14,925 bases of DNA from CAYTTA01 sp964440655. Its GTDB lineage: Bacteria > Bacteroidota > Rhodothermia > Balneolales > Balneolaceae. The position numbers and the translations under genes were made by a program. Of the stretch, positions 14,044 to 14,925 are shown one piece after another. Positions within the stretch are counted from its first letter, which is position 1; every line of letters starts with the position of its first letter. A model generated the notes under the pieces. The model was not told where the DNA came from. It saw only the letters and a program-made list of their open reading frames with translations, and did not search any database. The stretch spans positions 1 through 14,925 of the forward strand of contig CAYTTA010000056.1 in assembly GCA_964440655.1 (NCBI GenBank). Direction: 5' to 3'.

Positions 14044-14925
14044 TTACAGGGTGAGGTTGATGCCGAATGTGACCACCTTGGGCTGCGGCATCTGGAAGAA
14101 GATGTCGGCTGCCTGGATGTTCCCTCCGGAGGCGGCTTCGGGATCGAGCCCTTGATAGTTGGTCCAGGTAATCAGATTCTGTCCCTGCGCAAAGATGCGG
14201 AGACGGGAATTGGCCCCTGTGACGGAGACCGGCAGCGTATAGCCCACCATCAGCTGCTTGAGCCGTAGGTAGGAGCCATCTTCCAGATAGCGGGTGCTCG
14301 CCTCTGCACCGTTGGTGATGAAGAGGTAGGGCTTGGGGTTGGCCGCATCGGGATTCTCTTCTGTCCAGTAATCGTTCTGCCGCCGGGTCTGGTTGAACAT
14401 GGAGTTGAGATTGGTATCGATGAACGAGCCGTCATCCCGGTAGATCTTGTTCCCCACCTGGTACTGGAAGAAGACCCGCAGATCGATCCCTTTCCAGGAG
14501 AAGGTATTGGTGAATCCTCCGAAAAAGTCTGGAAAGGGGCTGCCGGCAATCACACGGTGTGCCGAGCTGTAGGTTTCAGTGACATTCCCGTCACGGTCCA
14601 GCCACTGCGCATTCCCGTTCTCCGGATTGACACCGTGGTAGCGCACCATGTAGAAGACCCCGAGGGGCTCCCCTTCACGCAGCATATTGTTCCGGAAGAT
14701 GCGGTCCTGACCGTCCACCAGCCTCTTCACTTCGTTTCGGAGTGTGGCAAGATTGAACGAGGAGTTCCAGAGAAACTCACCCCGGACCAGGTCGGCGGAA
14801 AGCTCAAACTCCCATCCCCGGTTCTCCACTCTCCCGAAGTTGTCCAGATAGCTTGTGAATCCGTTTACGGGCGAGATCGGAACATCAAGCAGCAAATCGC
14901 GCGTATCTTTCAGGTAGTAGCCGAC
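14044..14925 (-). CDS. SusC/RagA-type TonB-dependent transporter, C-terminal part
   Basis: The last 293 residues of an outer-membrane beta-barrel. The frame stays open to the window edge, so the signal peptide, TonB box and plug domain lie outside; full-length family members are roughly 1000 residues. Diagnostic parts are YYLKDTRDLLLDVPI close to the window edge, ENRGWEFELS, GSPFPDFFGGFTNTFSWKGIDLRVFFQYQVGN, the SYLRLKQLMVGYTLP strand, and the terminal aromatic strand VTFGINLTL. With TonB-ExbBD energy it would import the ligand captured by the SusD lipoprotein encoded 76 bp downstream on the same strand, a standard SusC-SusD operon order. The partial state is due to the window edge, not to a mutation. 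Confidence 0.95.
   Translation of the reverse strand, partial: VGYYLKDTRDLLLDVPISPVNGFTSYLDNFGRVENRGWEFELSADLVRGEFLWNSSFNLATLRNEVKRLVDGQDRIFRNNMLREGEPLGVFYMVRYHGVNPENGNAQWLDRDGNVTETYSSAHRVIAGSPFPDFFGGFTNTFSWKGIDLRVFFQYQVGNKIYRDDGSFIDTNLNSMFNQTRRQNDYWTEENPDAANPKPYLFITNGAEASTRYLEDGSYLRLKQLMVGYTLPVSVTGANSRLRIFAQGQNLITWTNYQGLDPEAASGGNIQAADIFFQMPQPKVVTFGINLTL

Noticed and set aside
1..14925. tRNA, rRNA, riboswitch or a clear intrinsic terminator
   Set aside because: None was recognised on reading the spacers. No strong GC-rich stem with a following T-run was found, although weak ones could be missed without folding software.

Overview
The window looks like chromosomal DNA of a moderately GC-rich Bacteroidota-related bacterium, most likely near the Rhodothermota/Balneolota. 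The basis is a SusC/SusD pair, a GWxTD-domain lipoprotein, a large TPR lipoprotein resembling SprE/PorW of the type IX secretion/gliding apparatus, a cysteine-free L31, and the lack of clear Shine-Dalgarno sites before most genes. The lineage is an inference from gene content, not a database match. I see no rRNA, tRNA, phage, transposase, CRISPR array or defence genes.

Layout, left to right. 1-155: two tandem units of a palindromic intergenic repeat. 203-829 (+): a TPR-like protein of unknown function. 940-3464 (-): a same-strand group read right to left as MoxR/Mg-chelatase-type AAA+ ATPase, ribosomal protein L31, and a glyoxalase-II-like metallo-hydrolase. 3655-5244 (-): aminodeoxychorismate synthase component I (pabB, folate). 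5272-6423 (+): dihydroorotate dehydrogenase (pyrD, pyrimidines), divergent from pabB across about 27 bp. 6424-6743: a second copy of the palindromic repeat array, interrupted by a 100-N assembly gap. 6744-8747 (-): SprE/PorW-like TPR lipoprotein. 8748-9048: an intergenic mosaic of short direct repeats. 9049-10482 (-): pyruvate kinase. 10483-10912: a 430-bp divergent intergenic region. 10913-12331 (+): GWxTD lipoprotein. 12447-13967 (-) and 14044-14925 (-): SusD lipoprotein and the C-terminal part of its SusC TonB-dependent transporter, which runs off the right edge.

The genes are mostly housekeeping (folate, pyrimidine, glycolysis, ribosome) mixed with cell-envelope functions (nutrient import by SusC/SusD, three predicted outer-membrane or periplasmic lipoproteins). 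They do not form one pathway. No clearly new multi-gene system is visible. What stands out is the density of small tandem repeats at gene boundaries and in linkers: units of 9, 10, 15/17, 18, 21, 27, 34 and 76-79 bp. Among them are an array that seems to have grown from the 3' end of pyk and a 21-bp repeat that multiplies the start codon of susD. The second item of note is a pyrD product with class 2 architecture but a cysteine where class 2 enzymes normally have the catalytic serine.
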